DNA from: Phaeosaccion multiseriatum
Lineage: Eukaryota; Ochrophyta, other classes
Assembly: GCA_965112735.1 (NCBI GenBank)
Contig: OZ218964.1
Coordinates: 1,054,001-1,118,000, forward strand
Direction of reading: 5' to 3'
Length of the DNA: 64,000 bases
Shown here: positions 1 through 12,391 of the stretch, piece after piece
How the letters are laid out: each line of letters opens with the position of its first letter
Position numbering within the stretch: position 1 is the stretch's first letter
Translations under genes and position numbers: made by a program
The notes under the pieces: model-generated
What the model was told of the DNA's origin: nothing
Seen by the model: only the letters and a program-made list of their open reading frames with translations
The model's database searches: none

Positions 1-516
1 AACATCCTTATTTATGCAGGTGGCATACTCTTCGCTATTGCATCGTGAGAAGTTCCTTCTATCGTACCGCAGTGAGGCCGAGAGAGGGAATGAGTTTCAG
101 CAGGCCAGTGGATGAACAACAAGAACGTACGTCTCGGTGCCTCAAGTCGAGGCCTGGCGGGGGCCTAAATCCGCCCGAGGGTCCTTTCTAGCTCCAGCAT
201 CTTGGCGGCCTGACCCCTGTCCACCCTTGCATACACCTGGGCTTCAGTCCTGCGCCCTCCCTCCCCTCCCCTTGCCTCTCCCTGGCCTCCGCCATTACCG
301 TCGCCACCTTCCCCTGCGCCTTCACCTCCTTCACCTTCGCCCTCGCTCTCATTGCTGCGGCTGCTCCTGCTGCTGCTGCTACTACTGCAACTGCTGTAGC
401 TTCCGCCCTCCCCTTGGCTCAATTGGGAGCTCAGTCTCTGCGGCTGTGCCCACTCGTAGCAAAAGGGTGAAGAGACAGACCCCGAGCCCCCCTCTCCTGC
501 TCGAAGCGCCCCCCTC

Positions 517-2049
517 TCAACCGCGATGGACGGCGTCAGCGGTGGCCTCCTCCTCTCCCCGCCCCCCCCCCCCTCCTCCTCCTCCTCCTCCTCCTCCTCC
601 TCCTCCTCCTGTCCCCAGGGCCGCCTCTACGACCTGCCCTCTCAGTCGCGACCGCAGCTCCGCTATCTGATCCGCATATCCCCTCTCGCTCCATCCCTCC
701 GCAGCCCCCAGGGCCAAGCCTAGCTCGAGCATCTGCCCTCCCTCCTCCCCCACCCTCCCGCCTACGATGCTAGACCCGGTGTTGGCAGCACTTCCGGCAA
801 CAGTCCCCGGCCCTGCCCTCCTCCCATATAGCCCAAACCCTTGCTCCTGCCGTCGCTGCCGCCCTGACCCTGACCCTGACCCCCCAGGTCCCCTCCTCAA
901 ATCGCGCAGTCCCCCACTTTGTACAAAGGGCTCCGGTGGCTCTCCTCCTCCCGCCCTGCTGCTCCTGCTGCTGGTGCGACGACGCAAGGCATGCAGCGCC
1001 TCAGACCCAGACTCCTCCTCCTCCTCCCCCTCCCCCTCCCCCTCCCCCTCCTCCTCCTCCTCCTCCTCCTCCTCCTCCTCCTCCTCCTCCTCCACCACCA
1101 CCCTTTGCTGCTGCTGCTGCCGCTGCTTCCGCTGCGTCGTCTGTAGAGGACTAGGCCGGAGCACCCACCCCCTCTCGCCGCTGTTGGAGGCGCCGTCCTG
1201 GTGCTGTAGGGGCGACGGCGCCGCTGCCGACCAGCCGCCCTCCCCGCCGAGCGAAACGTTCCCGGAGCCTGCGCCGGCCTCCGTTCCTGCCTGGGCTTGG
1301 ATTTGGTGCTGCTGTTGGTACCGGCGCTGAAGGTCCTCCTCCTCCTCCTGCTGCTGGTGGTGCAGCTGCTGTCGAAGGAGGCGAGAGTGCTCCATTTCCA
1401 CCTTGGCCACATCGTGGTTGGCCTCGCGCAACGACTGAACCACGTCTCCCAACCGCCTCTCCTCGCCCATCCTCCTCGCTCGAAGTGCCTCCGCGGAGCG
1501 CTCCAAGCCTTCCACTTCGGCTGCCATCTCCTCCCGCCTCCCCGCCAGGCTCTGAAGCTCCCTCTGTCCACTCTCAAGAATGCTCACCAGAGAGTGCGCC
1601 TCCTCCCGCATCTCCTGCGCTACTCTCTTGGCTTGCTCTAGTTCCTGCTGACTCGCAAGCTTTTGCTGCCGTTGCCCAGCTTGCTCCTTCTCCGTCCTCA
1701 AGGCTTCCTTTGAGAGTGAGAACGAAACAAAGAGAAGGAAGAGACAGTTATTTAGGGTACATGGGTGTGCGGGCAGGTGACAAGTCCGACGCCTCGCGGC
1801 CGACCGGTGACAAGGTGACAAAGAGAGAGGTGCTGCTGCATCGGCAATGGCCCCCCGCGTCCTTTCTGTCCTTCCTCCTCCGCTCTAGTCGGGGTGTTCG
1901 AGAAAGTGCCCTCACTTCCTCGACCTTACGTGTCCTCACGCACCTGTTTGATCCGAGCATCGAGGGCTTGTGCCTCCAGGCTGAGCCTTTCTCGCTCCGC
2001 CGCCATCTGTTGGTAGCGCTCCTGCTCCAAGCTCAGACTCGTCTCCAGC

Positions 2050-2097
<48 letters not shown>

Positions 2098-2728
2098 GGT
2101 GGGAGGGAGGGGAGACGCGATAGGCATGAGGCGATGACAAGCTGCCTGCCTGCCTTAAAGCCTGTCTGCTTTCCCTGCCTATCTCCTGCCTGCCTGCCCG
2201 CCTGCCTACCAGCCTGCCCTCACTCACTCACTCACTCACTCACTCACTCACTCACGCACTCACTCATTCATCCATTCACCCACCCCATACCTGCGCCGCC
2301 CTTGCCTCTGCTCGGCTGCTCATCATCTCTGCTGTCCGCCCCTTGCGCCGAAAGGCGTCAACCCGACCCTTTTCCTCCTCCAACAACTTCTGCTCGCGCC
2401 ACAACTCTCGCTGCACGGTGAGCTGCTGCTCCAAAGCGGCCTTGACCTCCTGCTCGAGGGCTTGGAGGCGGGCGCTATCCGCGGCCGATACCTCCTTCGA
2501 GTGCTGAATCTCCTCCTGCTTGCGGTGTATCTCCGCCTCCACTGCCCGCCGTTCGTGTGCGACGGCGAGCGCGCGTCGCTTCTCTTCGTCCTACAGCAAA
2601 AGCAAGCGAGGCGAGCACAAGGGAATGGGGAGAGGAGACAACACTTTACTCATTGACTCAAGTCTCTCTCCCTCCCCCACTCCCTGACTTCCTTTGAAGT
2701 CTCTCCCTCCCTCCCTCCCTCCCTCCCT

Positions 2729-2767
<39 letters not shown>

Positions 2768-5700
2768 TCCTTCACGCACCGTCGCTCGCCGCAAGTCCTC
2801 AAGCTCTCTGTGTGCAATGCCTGCAACTTTGCGCATCTCCTCCACCTCTTGTCGGGCCCCGACAGCAATGTGAAGCTCCCTCGCGGCGCTCTCCTCCGCC
2901 GCAGATGCCTGCCCCTGCAGCTCCTCGAATCGCATAGCATCGTCCTTCACGAGCTGACGCAGCTGAGTGAGCTCGGCATGCAGCAGCCCAGCTTCCTCCT
3001 TTGCCCGCTTGACTGCCTCCTGCTGCTGCTTCACCGCCCCCTCCAGCTCCTCCTTGGACTCTGCCAAGGCATCCACCGCACGTTGTTCCTTCTCTACTTG
3101 CTCCTGAATCGCCACGAGCCGCTTACCCTCGGCCTCCGCCTCCGTTCTCTTGTCGTCCGCCATCACCATGGCCTCCCTCGCTGCACTCACAGCAGCCTTG
3201 GATTGCGCTTGTGCCTCCTCAACCTCCCCGCGGAGGCGCTTGAAACGACTCTCTGCCGCCTGCTCCCTCTCGACCTGCTCCGCTCGCGTGTCACGTAGGG
3301 CGGACATTTCCCCTGACACCAAGTTCTGTACCTCGTGTAACTTGGTGCCGCTGTCTCTGAGTTGCCTGTTGACCGCGTCCAGCAACTCCGTCTTCTTGGC
3401 CACCTCCTCCTTCACGTTGCGCAAGCGCTCTTCACCCGCCACTCTCTGAGCCTCCACCTCACTCTCCACACTGGTCCTACGCGCCTCTGCTTCGCTCAAC
3501 TGCTCTTTGATAACCCCGAGTCTTCCCTCCTTCTCCTCAAGCTCCGTGGTGACGGCGACCAAAGTAGCCCTCTTCTCTCTCAAATCCGCCGCCACTCGAG
3601 GCTGCTCGCGACACATGTCCTCGAGGTTAGCCTCCACTTGCTCTGAATGTCCACGCACCGTCGCAATGCGCGCTTCCACTTCCTCCAGCTCAGTGTGTGC
3701 CGCCGCGAGCTGTCGAGACAAGGACACCTCCTCGCTCTCTCTCCTCCTTTGCAGAATGCCCAGTCGACCTTCCGTCTCGCGAATCTCTTGCCTGAGGTGT
3801 TGCAACTCCTCCACAGCTGCGGTTCGGCTCTCCTGCGCGCCCTTGGCTGCCGCTCGCAATCTCTCTTCCTCCCGGGCCAGCTGGAGCTGTGCATCCTCCA
3901 TCGAGCCCGTCTCCTTCTCTGCCAGCAGCTTGAGCTCACTCACTTTCCTCTCCATGTGCTCCACGTCTTGCGCATGCCTCCGCCTACTGTCCTCCATCCT
4001 CTTGCAGTGTGCAGCGTCGTTCTCTCTCACCTCCTCCAACCGGGCTTCAACCCGCATCACCTCTGTCCTCGCTCGATCAAGCCGCACCTGGAGAGAGTCC
4101 AGTTCCTGTTCAGTTGCGGTTTTGGTGCTCTCCAGCTCATCTTCCCTCCGCAAAGTCATCTCCTGGGCCGCCTTGCGCCTTCCCTCCCACTCCGCCACTT
4201 CGCTACGTAGCAACTTGAGAACTTCTTTGGCAGACTGAGCTTCCTTCATTGCCAGACTCTCGTCCTCCTCGGCTTTCTCCTTTGCCGCCTTGCTCCTCGC
4301 CTCTGCCTGGGTCACTTGGTCATTGAGGGCGATGATCTGCTGCCCGAGGGCCTCCCCTTTCTCCACTGCTTGCAGCAGCTCACCCTCTGCTCGGCGATGG
4401 GCAGCAGCATCCCTCATCAGTGCCGCCCGCACCCCTTCCGCCTGACTCACGATTTCCGAGAGGGCATGCTGCGCCACCTCCACTTCCTCTTGCGCTGCCA
4501 ACGCCGCTTCCACCCCGCTTATGAGCCCCTCCACAGACCCCGCGCTCTCCATCGTATCAAGATTTCCGCGCCACCACGTTGTCCTTCGAGCCGCCGCTTC
4601 GCGCGCTCCGTCTCGGTCATTTCCATCACCTCCATCGTCATTTCGTCCTCTCCTTTCTCTGCTTCGCCCTTCTCCTCCTCTCTTTCCAGCGGTTGGGGAC
4701 CCACCAACGAGGTTGCTCGAGGAGTCGTCTCCGACGCCTCCGGCACCTCCGGCACCTGCGGCACCTCCAGCTCGTCGCTCTTCCTGTTTGACAAGATCAT
4801 GTAGCTCTCCGAGCTCCGCAGGGAGGGAAGCAAGGGTGGCAAAAAGAGTCCTTCCGCTCGCTCGCCCCGTCACTCGTCCGCTGATTCGGGCACTGACTCG
4901 TCCCCGTCCAATGGTGCCACCTCCGCTACCACCACCACCATCACCATCACCATCTGCGGCTACCTTGCCCAGTCCATGGAAGCCCTCGCGACTGACCCTC
5001 CTCTTGCCAGCTAAGGGCGAGAGGGGCCACTCGGGTCGCTCGATCGTCTCTCCCCTGTCTCGTACACCTGCATCACTGAGGCGGCCTGGACTGAATAGAG
5101 CTGCTGAAGCGGAGGCTGAGGCATCGAGGGCACCGCCGTGGTCCTTGACTTCACCATTGCCGCTATGGTCGAGGCGGTGGTCGTAGCTGGAGAGACCAAC
5201 GTGTTCCTCTTGCTCTTGCTCTTGCTCTTGTCCTCGCTCTCGCTTTCGCTCTTGCCCTCGCTCACGAACTTCCTCCTCTTGATCATCGAAGCTGCCGTGC
5301 GATCGTCGCCCGCGGCGTATAAGCTCATGTAGAGCCTCGATTCTCCCCATCATTCTCTCCGTGGTCAGTGCCACTGCTGACTTAATGGCCACTAGCTCCT
5401 CCTCCAAACATTCCACTCCCTTCTGAGTCTCCGCGTCTGCTGCTATGGCCGCTATGGTCCCTCCTCCCTCTTCTTCTTGTTGTTGTTGCTGTTGTGCGAC
5501 GAGGGCATCTCCCTCGGCCTTGTTATCCAAGGCCTCCAGCCGCCGCATAAAATCAAGCTTGCGCACTTCAAAGCACTGACTCTCCCACTGGAGCTGAGCC
5601 CGAAGCCTGGCCAGGTCCTCCAGAAACTCCGAGGCGAAGAGAGGCGCAGGGGCTGAGGCTCCTCCTGCTCCTTCCCCTTCTGCTTCTTCTTTCGAGTGAC

Positions 5701-8364
5701 TTGATACCCTGCTCATGAGGGTGGTGCGAACCCTGTCTACCGCCGAGCTGAGCTGTTGAATATTGAACACCATCTCCTCGTCGGCCTCCGCCACCCGGTC
5801 GAAGAGCGCATCTGGAACACCGCCTCTCCTCCTCACGCCCTCGACGGTTACATCGACACTCCCATCCAATCCTCTCAGCATGCCACTCGACTGGTCGGGG
5901 CCCTCACTCTCACCCTGACTTGAATCCTTGCTCTTCCCCCGACCCTCCATCTCTCCCTGCCCTGGTCCGTGCCATCGAGATTGATCCTCACCCCGATCCG
6001 CGCCCATTTCCAGAGAATTGCTGCGCCTGTTTCCATCGCCCTGTCGCCCCTCGCTCATCGGCCCGTCTGCAGCGTCTCTAAAGAGAGCAACGCTGTCCTG
6101 GGCCACAACCAAGGCAGCCTTTAGCTGACCAATCTCCGCCGTTTGGGCAGCGAGGATTTGCTGTGTGGCCTCCAAATCTGCCGTGGTTTCCACAAATGCA
6201 CCGCCTAGAATACGAAATCAGTGTAGAGAGAGACAACAAGAACGGAACAGATACGATCAGGTTTACTCAGTTTTCAGGCCAAATCGCCAAATAAAGCAGT
6301 TGTGGTGGTGGTGGTGGTGATGGTGATGGTGTGGGGGGGCTGGCGTGAGGAGTCAAGAGCCCCAGAGCAGCTCTTGCCTCTCTTTGACTGACTGGCTTCA
6401 CAGACGACAAACCAACACGCACCGAGGTCGCTGGATTCCTGCACCAGGCGTGTTCGTACGTCGTCGCCAGCCTGCACAGCCAAGTCTTTCTCCTTCACCT
6501 GAAGGGAAGAAGGAGCAAGATGAGGCTTAGGAGACCCATACTTGCCACCGCAGTGCCACGGAAAGTCGTGAATCATTTTGCTTGCTCGCTCCCTCTCTCT
6601 ATTGATTGTGTCTCCGGCATCACTTGAACCCACCTCTCCTTGAAGTGCAAGCACCCTCTGCCTCTCTTCCTCCAGGGCCGCCTCCAGCTCCTTCCTCCTT
6701 CCCTCGCTGAACCTGTCGGAGCGAGTGAGAGGCCACCACAGAGAGAGAGAGAGAGACGAGGGGGGCATCGGGGGAGAGACAGGCACAGCAATGAGTCCAA
6801 TGAGTCGGTGAGGTGACCTCCCTTGTTCTGTTGTGCTGTCATTCCGCGACATGGGCGATCGCTTCTGCTTCCCAGGTCGGTGTCAGTCTCTTTCTTCAGT
6901 CGCGAAGATGTATCGTCGGGCGTGTACACTTTTTGCTTCTCCATCTGTTCCATCTCCAATCTTGGACGTCGTCTCTACTCTCTACTCCCTCTCACCTCTC
7001 CCTGGCAGCTTCACGTTCCTCCGGACTGACCGATGTTCCGTCCAACATACTCAGAGAGGGACAGCAGAACACCGAAAAATTGCGGCACTGAGGCAGCTTG
7101 GCGATGGGGTTGTCTCTCAGTGTCACGCTGGCAAGTCCGGTGAGCGGTGTAAGATGGCTTAGGTCCTCGAGCACAGCAAGCTTGTTGCGTGCCAGCCGGA
7201 GGGATTGAAGGGCCACCATTTTGGACAGGGACGCAGGGAGGCGACTCATCGCATTGCCTGGTACGGACACAGAATGCGGACGGAGCGAGGAAGAGGAGGA
7301 GAAGAAGAAGAAGAAGAAGGAGGAGGAGGAGGAGGAGGAGGAGGAGGAGGAGGAGGAGGAGGAGGAGGAGGAGGAGGAGGAGGAGGAGGAGGAGGAGGAG
7401 GAGGAGGAGGAGGAGGAGGAGGAGGAGGAGGAGGAAAAGTAAGGATGATGCTTGGATCTGCTCACCTCACCCCCCCCCCCTGCCAAATGACGAAGGAAAG
7501 GTCTTTGGAGCCTACCACCACGACAAGAGCATTTTCCCCTCTGTAACGTCTGCTGACCTCGTCCACGTCGCAAGTGAATTCTCCCTACCCACCTTCCAGG
7601 TTGAGCTTGCGCAGCCTTGTGCTAAGCGAGAGGACTCCATCTATCCGCCGCAGGCCATTGTCGCTGAGATCCAAAGAAGTCAGCGTCGCCGCCAACCCGC
7701 TTAGAGATTGAACGCTGGTGATGAGGTTGAAGGAGACATCCAGATGCGAAAGTCGCGTCAACGGCATCAGAGGCGCCGCCGTCAACTCCTTAATCTTACC
7801 GCCGGGCATTCGCTTGCGGAGGTTAAGGCTGAGCGACGTCACCTCCGCCAGAGGCGTGTCTCCCACTGTCTGTCTAACGAGCGCGTCTGTGAGGTGCACC
7901 ACGTGGAAGCGGATAGCGGTCGAGTTCGGGCTGGGGCTCCTCATTTCCTGCTCGTTGGAAGGGGGATAGAGACACACACAGAGTCAACGAGCGCAGGGAA
8001 CTCCTCTGTGTCCAACAGAGAGCTACAGCAGTGTCGTATAGACGATGATCCTGCATCGGAGGAGTCGTAGTGTTGTGGGTGTCGCTCGTGAGAGGTATTA
8101 CTGGAAGGTCCCTTTCCCCACCTTTGTGTCCGACCTCCGTCGATTGCTGCTCCGCCGTGCTCTTTCATGACTCGATTCCAGCTCAGCATTCGACGCGTGT
8201 GTATTCATCTTGGATCCGCCGGTGGAGCGGTGGTCTGGCCCTCCTTCTGTTGCAGCCCCTCGCCTGCCTCGACTGCTCTCGCCGATGCTGCTGCCGCCGC
8301 TGCTGCCACCCACTCTCATCTCTGCTACCTTGTCCATAGCTCGCAGGCGGTAGCTTTGATGCAT
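517..8364 (-). CDS. LRR plus long coiled-coil protein (centriolin-like), 9 or more exons
   Basis: Reconstructed exons in transcript order: 8364-8122, 7947-7593, 7257-6996, 6712-6634, 6498-6423, 6204-2780, 2590-2291, 2048-1944, 1707 to about 517; every junction keeps phase. The N-terminal 80 residues are Gly/Ser/Arg-rich. Leucine-rich repeats follow (LTSLDLSDNGLRRIDG, LRKLNLEGNAMSRLP, LQSLRLARNKLAVLEDL) with a cap-like stretch ending SMLDGTSVSPEE. The rest is a long heptad-rich coiled coil of roughly 1,500 residues, broken near residue 450-700 by a Gly/Ser/Arg/Asp-rich region, with Gln- and Glu-rich runs near the C-terminus. LRR followed by a long coiled coil is the layout of centrosome/basal-body proteins such as centriolin and LRRCC1; a microtubule-organising role is inference. 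The 3' end is uncertain: the frame stops at 517 after a Gly run, but a short exon at about 440-165 could follow. The start ATG at 8364 is the first in the open exon. Confidence 0.75.
2053..2280. repeat. Intronic (GT)n and (CACT)n microsatellites
   Basis: A (GT)n run at 2053-2089 and a CACT tetranucleotide run at about 2219-2265 fill the intron between exons 2590-2291 and 2048-1944 of the minus-strand coiled-coil gene. On the sense strand the CA run abuts the acceptor, which reads CACAAAG before the exon. Confidence 0.9.
2700..2766. repeat. Intronic CCCT/CT repeat
   Basis: About ten CCCT units run directly into (CT)n. On the sense (minus) strand this is a GA then GGGA tract starting about 15 nt after the donor of the large 3.4 kb exon. 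Confidence 0.9.
7288..7437. repeat. Intronic (GAG)n tract in the LRR region
   Basis: Roughly 45 GAG units with a short GAA stretch at the left end, lying between exons 7947-7593 and 7257-6996 of the minus-strand LRR gene. On the sense strand it is (CTC)n immediately upstream of the acceptor at 7258. Open frames through it (poly-Arg, poly-Gly, poly-Glu, poly-Ser) are artefacts. Confidence 0.9.
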
Positions 8365-8694
8365 ATTCCTTAAAAGGGTGCCCCCTATCGAACCACACGC
8401 CCCACCTGCCCTCCTGAACACAGAGGGGTGCGAGGGTGAACAAACGGGAAGATTTTGAACGAGAAAACCCCGAACTGGCACCCAAACTGGGCGTTTCGGA
8501 ATCCTCCCTGTGAAGAAAGAGAGAGAGAGAGAAAAAAAAAGAAAGAGAGAAGAGAAGAGAGAGAGAGAGAGAGAAAGAGCGATTGGCCGACTCAAAAGGC
8601 TGCAGAGCTCTGGAACGAGTTTGTAGAGCGCGAAGGCTGCTGGATTGCTGAAACGCGACCCGCGGGAGCGGCAGCACCAGAAGAGAAGTACAGG
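8365..8694. promoter_or_regulatory. Divergent intergenic region
   Basis: The 330 bp between the start codons of the minus-strand LRR protein and the plus-strand repeat protein. It holds a GA-rich stretch at 8516-8578 and no recognisable gene. It must contain both promoters and 5' leaders unless an upstream non-coding exon exists; the GA block could alternatively lie in a 5'-UTR intron. Confidence 0.45.
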
Positions 8695-11197
8695 ATGGCG
8701 CTGGTCAGCACGGAAGGGATGTTTGACAATAGAGAGCCCGGGGGGTTCAAGATGAAGGAGAGACCGGACGACCAGAAGTGGCCACGGCCGCTTTCCGGGG
8801 AGGGCAAGCGACGGGTGCTGACCAACAAGCCCGACTTGTACTCCGTGGGAGACATCTCGGGGACACAGTCCCTGCGCCTGCACAAGGACACAAACAAGAC
8901 TGATTACAGCCTCTTGCTCGACGATATAGAAGGAAGCCGGCCTCGCAGGAACGTCTTCATGAAAACGAACCGCTCCGTCGATCCCCTCAATCCTAAATAC
9001 GACCTCCCTGGTTTTGAAGTGCAGTCCCACCCCACTACCCACTGCTTGAGGGATGGGCTGTGTATCGACGATATTGCGGGGGCAAGGGCCCCGGCTCAGC
9101 ACCGGTGGACCACCCGGCCGAGCAATTACATCGCCGACATTGACGGAACATCGACGGGCTGGAAGCCTAAGCATCAGCGTGCTCGGAGGGAAGCGCCCCC
9201 GCACGAGTACAATATGAACGTGCACGACATTACAGGGGTGGGGTTTAGTACCACCCGCAGCACCAACCCCCTCTCTCCCCATTACCGCGTCAATGGGATG
9301 GACGTGGGGGATGATCCAGTGAAGAGTAGACCCCGTGCCCTACCCAAGAAGCGGAACGGTCCCTTCTACTCCCTTCTGACGTCGGACATTGACGGGACGC
9401 AGCCTGGATGGAAGCCCCCCATCCTCATGAACCCGCCCTTGGAGAAGAGGACGCACTTCCGCAATACGAACTTCATCGGAGACATCCCTGGGGCACAGGC
9501 AGACACTGTACACCACTCGATTCGCACCACGCGCGAGGTGAGAGAGAAGCTGCTTACTACTTTTGTTGTGTTATCTTCCGGTGCCATCCCATGGGCACCT
9601 CTTTGCATCCACAGTCTTCGCATATCCTCATTCGCTCACGCACTTGCATACTCTCCTTCTCGTGCCTCGTCCCGTCTTTTTAGGTGAACCCTCTCAACCC
9701 CACGTACGCCGGCCTGGACGGAGAGGAGCTCAAGAACCCTTGCACGCCTTTGTACAACGACCCCGCAGGAGAGGCCTTGACTGCGGCAGCCGCCGCCGCC
9801 GCCACCGCCGCCGCCGCAAGAGGGGGGCGTGGAAGCAGTAACCAGAGCGGAGAAGATGACCCCTCAATGCCGAGGACAGGAGGAGCGGCGACCACCGCAG
9901 CGAGCGCAACCTCGCGAGGAAGCATGTCATCTAGAGGGGCCTTTAACAGTCAGCGGACGCACACCTCCTCCACTGTCAGCAGGGGAGCAGCGGCGAGCAC
10001 GGCAGGCTCGGAGGAGGGATCCTCCCGAAACAAGGACCAGCGCATTGCTCGGCTGGAGGCGGAGATCAAGCGACTTTCCTCCTCGCACTCTTCCCGGCGA
10101 CAAAGCTACTCGCCCCTCCCCCCGTCGACCTCAGGAGGAGGAGGAGGAAGAGCAGCAGCAGCCATCGGCAGAGATGGCACTGCCTCAGACAAGAGAGGCA
10201 ACAGAAACACGGGCAGCAGTAGGAGCAGCTGCAGAGGTAGAATAAGTCGTAGTAGCAGCCAAGGGGCAGCCCCAGGAGCAGGATTTGGAGGCTTCCCATG
10301 GTCGACCGGCCCTAGGGAGGAGGGACGCAGAGGAAGCGGCGATAGCGGCCGGGAAAGCTCGAGAGGGATGACGTCTTCTTCCCTGCAGTCTTGTAGCACC
10401 ATGAATCGCAGTGCGGGGGATGGAGGAGGAGGTGAGACAGGAGGGGGGGAGGTCGCGTTTGTGCCTCCTCGCCAAAGCTCCGCGGGGAGCGACCCTTCCA
10501 CCTGGCGGCGCTCTTGGGGCTCTGGAGGAGGAGGAGGAGGAGGAGGAGGAGGAGGAGGAGAAGGAGGAGGAGGAGGAGGAGGAGGAGGAGGAGGAGGAGG
10601 AGGAGGAGGAGGAGGAGGAGGGAGGAAGGAGGAGGAGGAGGAGGAGGAGGAGGAGGAGGAGGAGGAGGAGGAGGAGGAGGAGGAGGAGGAGGAGGAGGAG
10701 GAGGAGGAGGAGGAGGAGGAGGAGGAGGAGGAGGAGGAGGAGGAGGAGGAGGAGGAGGAGGAGGAGGAGGAGGAGGAGGAGGAGGAGGAGGAGGAGGAGG
10801 AGGAGGAGGAGGAGGAGGAGGAGGAGGAGGAGGAGGAGGAGGAGGAGGAGGAGGAGGAGGAGGAGGAGGAGGAGGAGGAGGAGGAGGAGGAGGAGGAGGA
10901 GGAGGAGGAGGAGGAGGAGGAGGAGGAGAAGGAAGAGGAGTAGGTGCGGAGGATAAGTTCGGAGGAGCCCTTGAGATTGTGATGGTGGCGTCGGCCTCGC
11001 GTGGTGGTGCCGGCAGCAGTAGGGCTGAGCAGCAGGGAGCGTGGGCTGGAAGCAGAGGCCAGAGCGGTGCAAGTACAGCCGAGAGGCTGGTGCTCAGGAG
11101 CTCCAATGGCGCGCCACGCGTCCAGCTCACGCCGGCAGAGAAGAGAGCTGCACGTGAGTATACAGACGCTGTTGACGGCGTTCGAGCGCTGTGCTGA
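8695..11197 (+). CDS. Unrecognised protein with repeated D-I-x-G motifs, 2 exons
   Basis: Exon 1 runs 8695-9537 and exon 2 starts at 9684; GAG/GTGAGAG donor, TTTTTAG acceptor, phase 0. The N-terminal 300 residues carry a periodic motif: GDISGTQ, DDIEGSR, DDIAGAR, ADIDGTS, HDITGVG, SDIDGTQ, GDIPGAQ, alternating with NPLNPKY, NPLSPHY and NPLNPTY. This is a regular repeat of about 45-50 residues that I do not recognise by name. The second exon is Ser/Gly/Arg-rich and enters a (GGA)n tract read first as Gly, then after an offset at about 10620 as Glu, stopping at 10943. A different frame continues as poly-Gly to a more protein-like end (RVQLTPAEKRAAREYTD) stopping at 11197, so a one- or two-base error or length change in the tract is likely; I give 11197 as the probable end. 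ATG 8695 is the first in-frame ATG. Confidence 0.6.
10524..10931. repeat. Very long (GGA/GAG)n tract inside an exon
   Basis: About 400 bp of nearly pure GGA units, interrupted at 10560 and at 10620-10628 where the register changes. It lies in the last exon of the D-I-x-G repeat protein and is read as poly-Gly and/or poly-Glu depending on register. Confidence 0.95.
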
Positions 11198-11676
11198 GGA
11201 GGGGACGTGAGGCTCTGTGTGCTGCTGCGAGCAACTATTGATTCATCACTTGTGTACGTGATGTACAGTAAAGAGTAATTTTGCAGTTTTGCAACCTTTT
11301 TTCTTTTTTTCGGCCCCAAAGGAAGGGAGAAGCTTTCGTTCTGTGGTTGGTGCGCACAACGTAGAGTGTATAGAGGGAGGACTAAAAACGAATACCGTAC
11401 ATGGTAAGTATATTGAACAAAAATAGAAAATGAAGAGTGTGCCTCATTTTCTAGAGGGGGGACGTGAGGGGAGGAGGAGTGTGATCGTGGGGTGGTTTGG
11501 TGTGGATGGTGCATGACTCAGACGGATAGTTTGGTCTCAGTTCAATCGGGGGAACGTTACTCAATCCTGTATGTTCACTCCCTACAAGGATGCTCTCAGT
11601 CAAAGTGTGTGACTGCAGACGCGGCCGCATGACACCCTCTCTTTGGCCCTTGGCCAGTCCCGAGATGTGTCGCCGA

Positions 11677-11717
<41 letters not shown>

Positions 11718-11745
11718 GCATGCGCAAAAAGCAAGAGCAATGCGT
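11198..11745. other. Convergent intergenic spacer
   Basis: Lies between the ends of the plus-strand repeat protein and the minus-strand F-box-like gene. It contains AT-richer sequence at 11230-11450, probably 3' UTRs, and a (CT)n run at 11680-11714. I see no coding segment. Confidence 0.5.
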
Positions 11746-12331
11746 TTACTTGCACCAAGTGATGACAATCGCCCCATTCATCTTGGTGGCCATGAGAGTG
11801 GTGCAGGAGCTGCCCTGAGGCACTACAGAGAAGCCGAGCAGCCGCAGACTCGCCATGGCTGAGCGCACCATACAGGCAGCGAGGAGTTCGGTGTCGAAGA
11901 ACCCTTTCGGACTCCGGAACGTCATGGTGTGGATCTGGGAACAGAACAGAGCGTAGAACAAGAGGGGGGGGTCAAGGAAAGGGGGGAGAGAGGGGACAGT
12001 GAGGAGGAGAGACGAGACAGGCTGAGGGGGGAAGAGTGCCTCCATCGTGAAAGATGCTCACAATTTATTCATCCACTGCGAGCTGCACCACACACCAACA
12101 ACACGCTCCCTCGTTGCATTCGTTCCTACCTTGAGCTCAAGCGGCGCCTGCGTGCTCTGCGTGTCTCCGACTCGGATGATGGCAGCGACTTTCACAGTCG
12201 ACTGGTTCACTGCAACCTTGCGAAGCTCGCTCTCGGTCGCACCTCGGAGCCTCTTGGTCGGGCGGGGGGCGACGGAATCGACCACGGAAGTGGCAGCAGA
12301 CTCGCTGGGAGGGGGGCGCACCTGCGCCCCG

Positions 12332-12391
<60 letters not shown>

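Noticed and set aside
2591-2780. Arg-Glu repeat end of the large coiled-coil frame
   Set aside because: It is read-through into the GA/GGGA intron after a good donor at 2780; the next exon resumes in phase at 2590.
7189-7704. Open frames of poly-Arg, poly-Gly or poly-Glu through the GAG tract
   Set aside because: They are translations of an intronic microsatellite; exons on either side on the minus strand splice in phase across it.
10185-11514. Long minus-strand frames (poly-Leu, poly-Pro, poly-Ser) opposite the GGA tract
   Set aside because: Shadow frames of the trinucleotide tract in the plus-strand gene, with no conserved motif.
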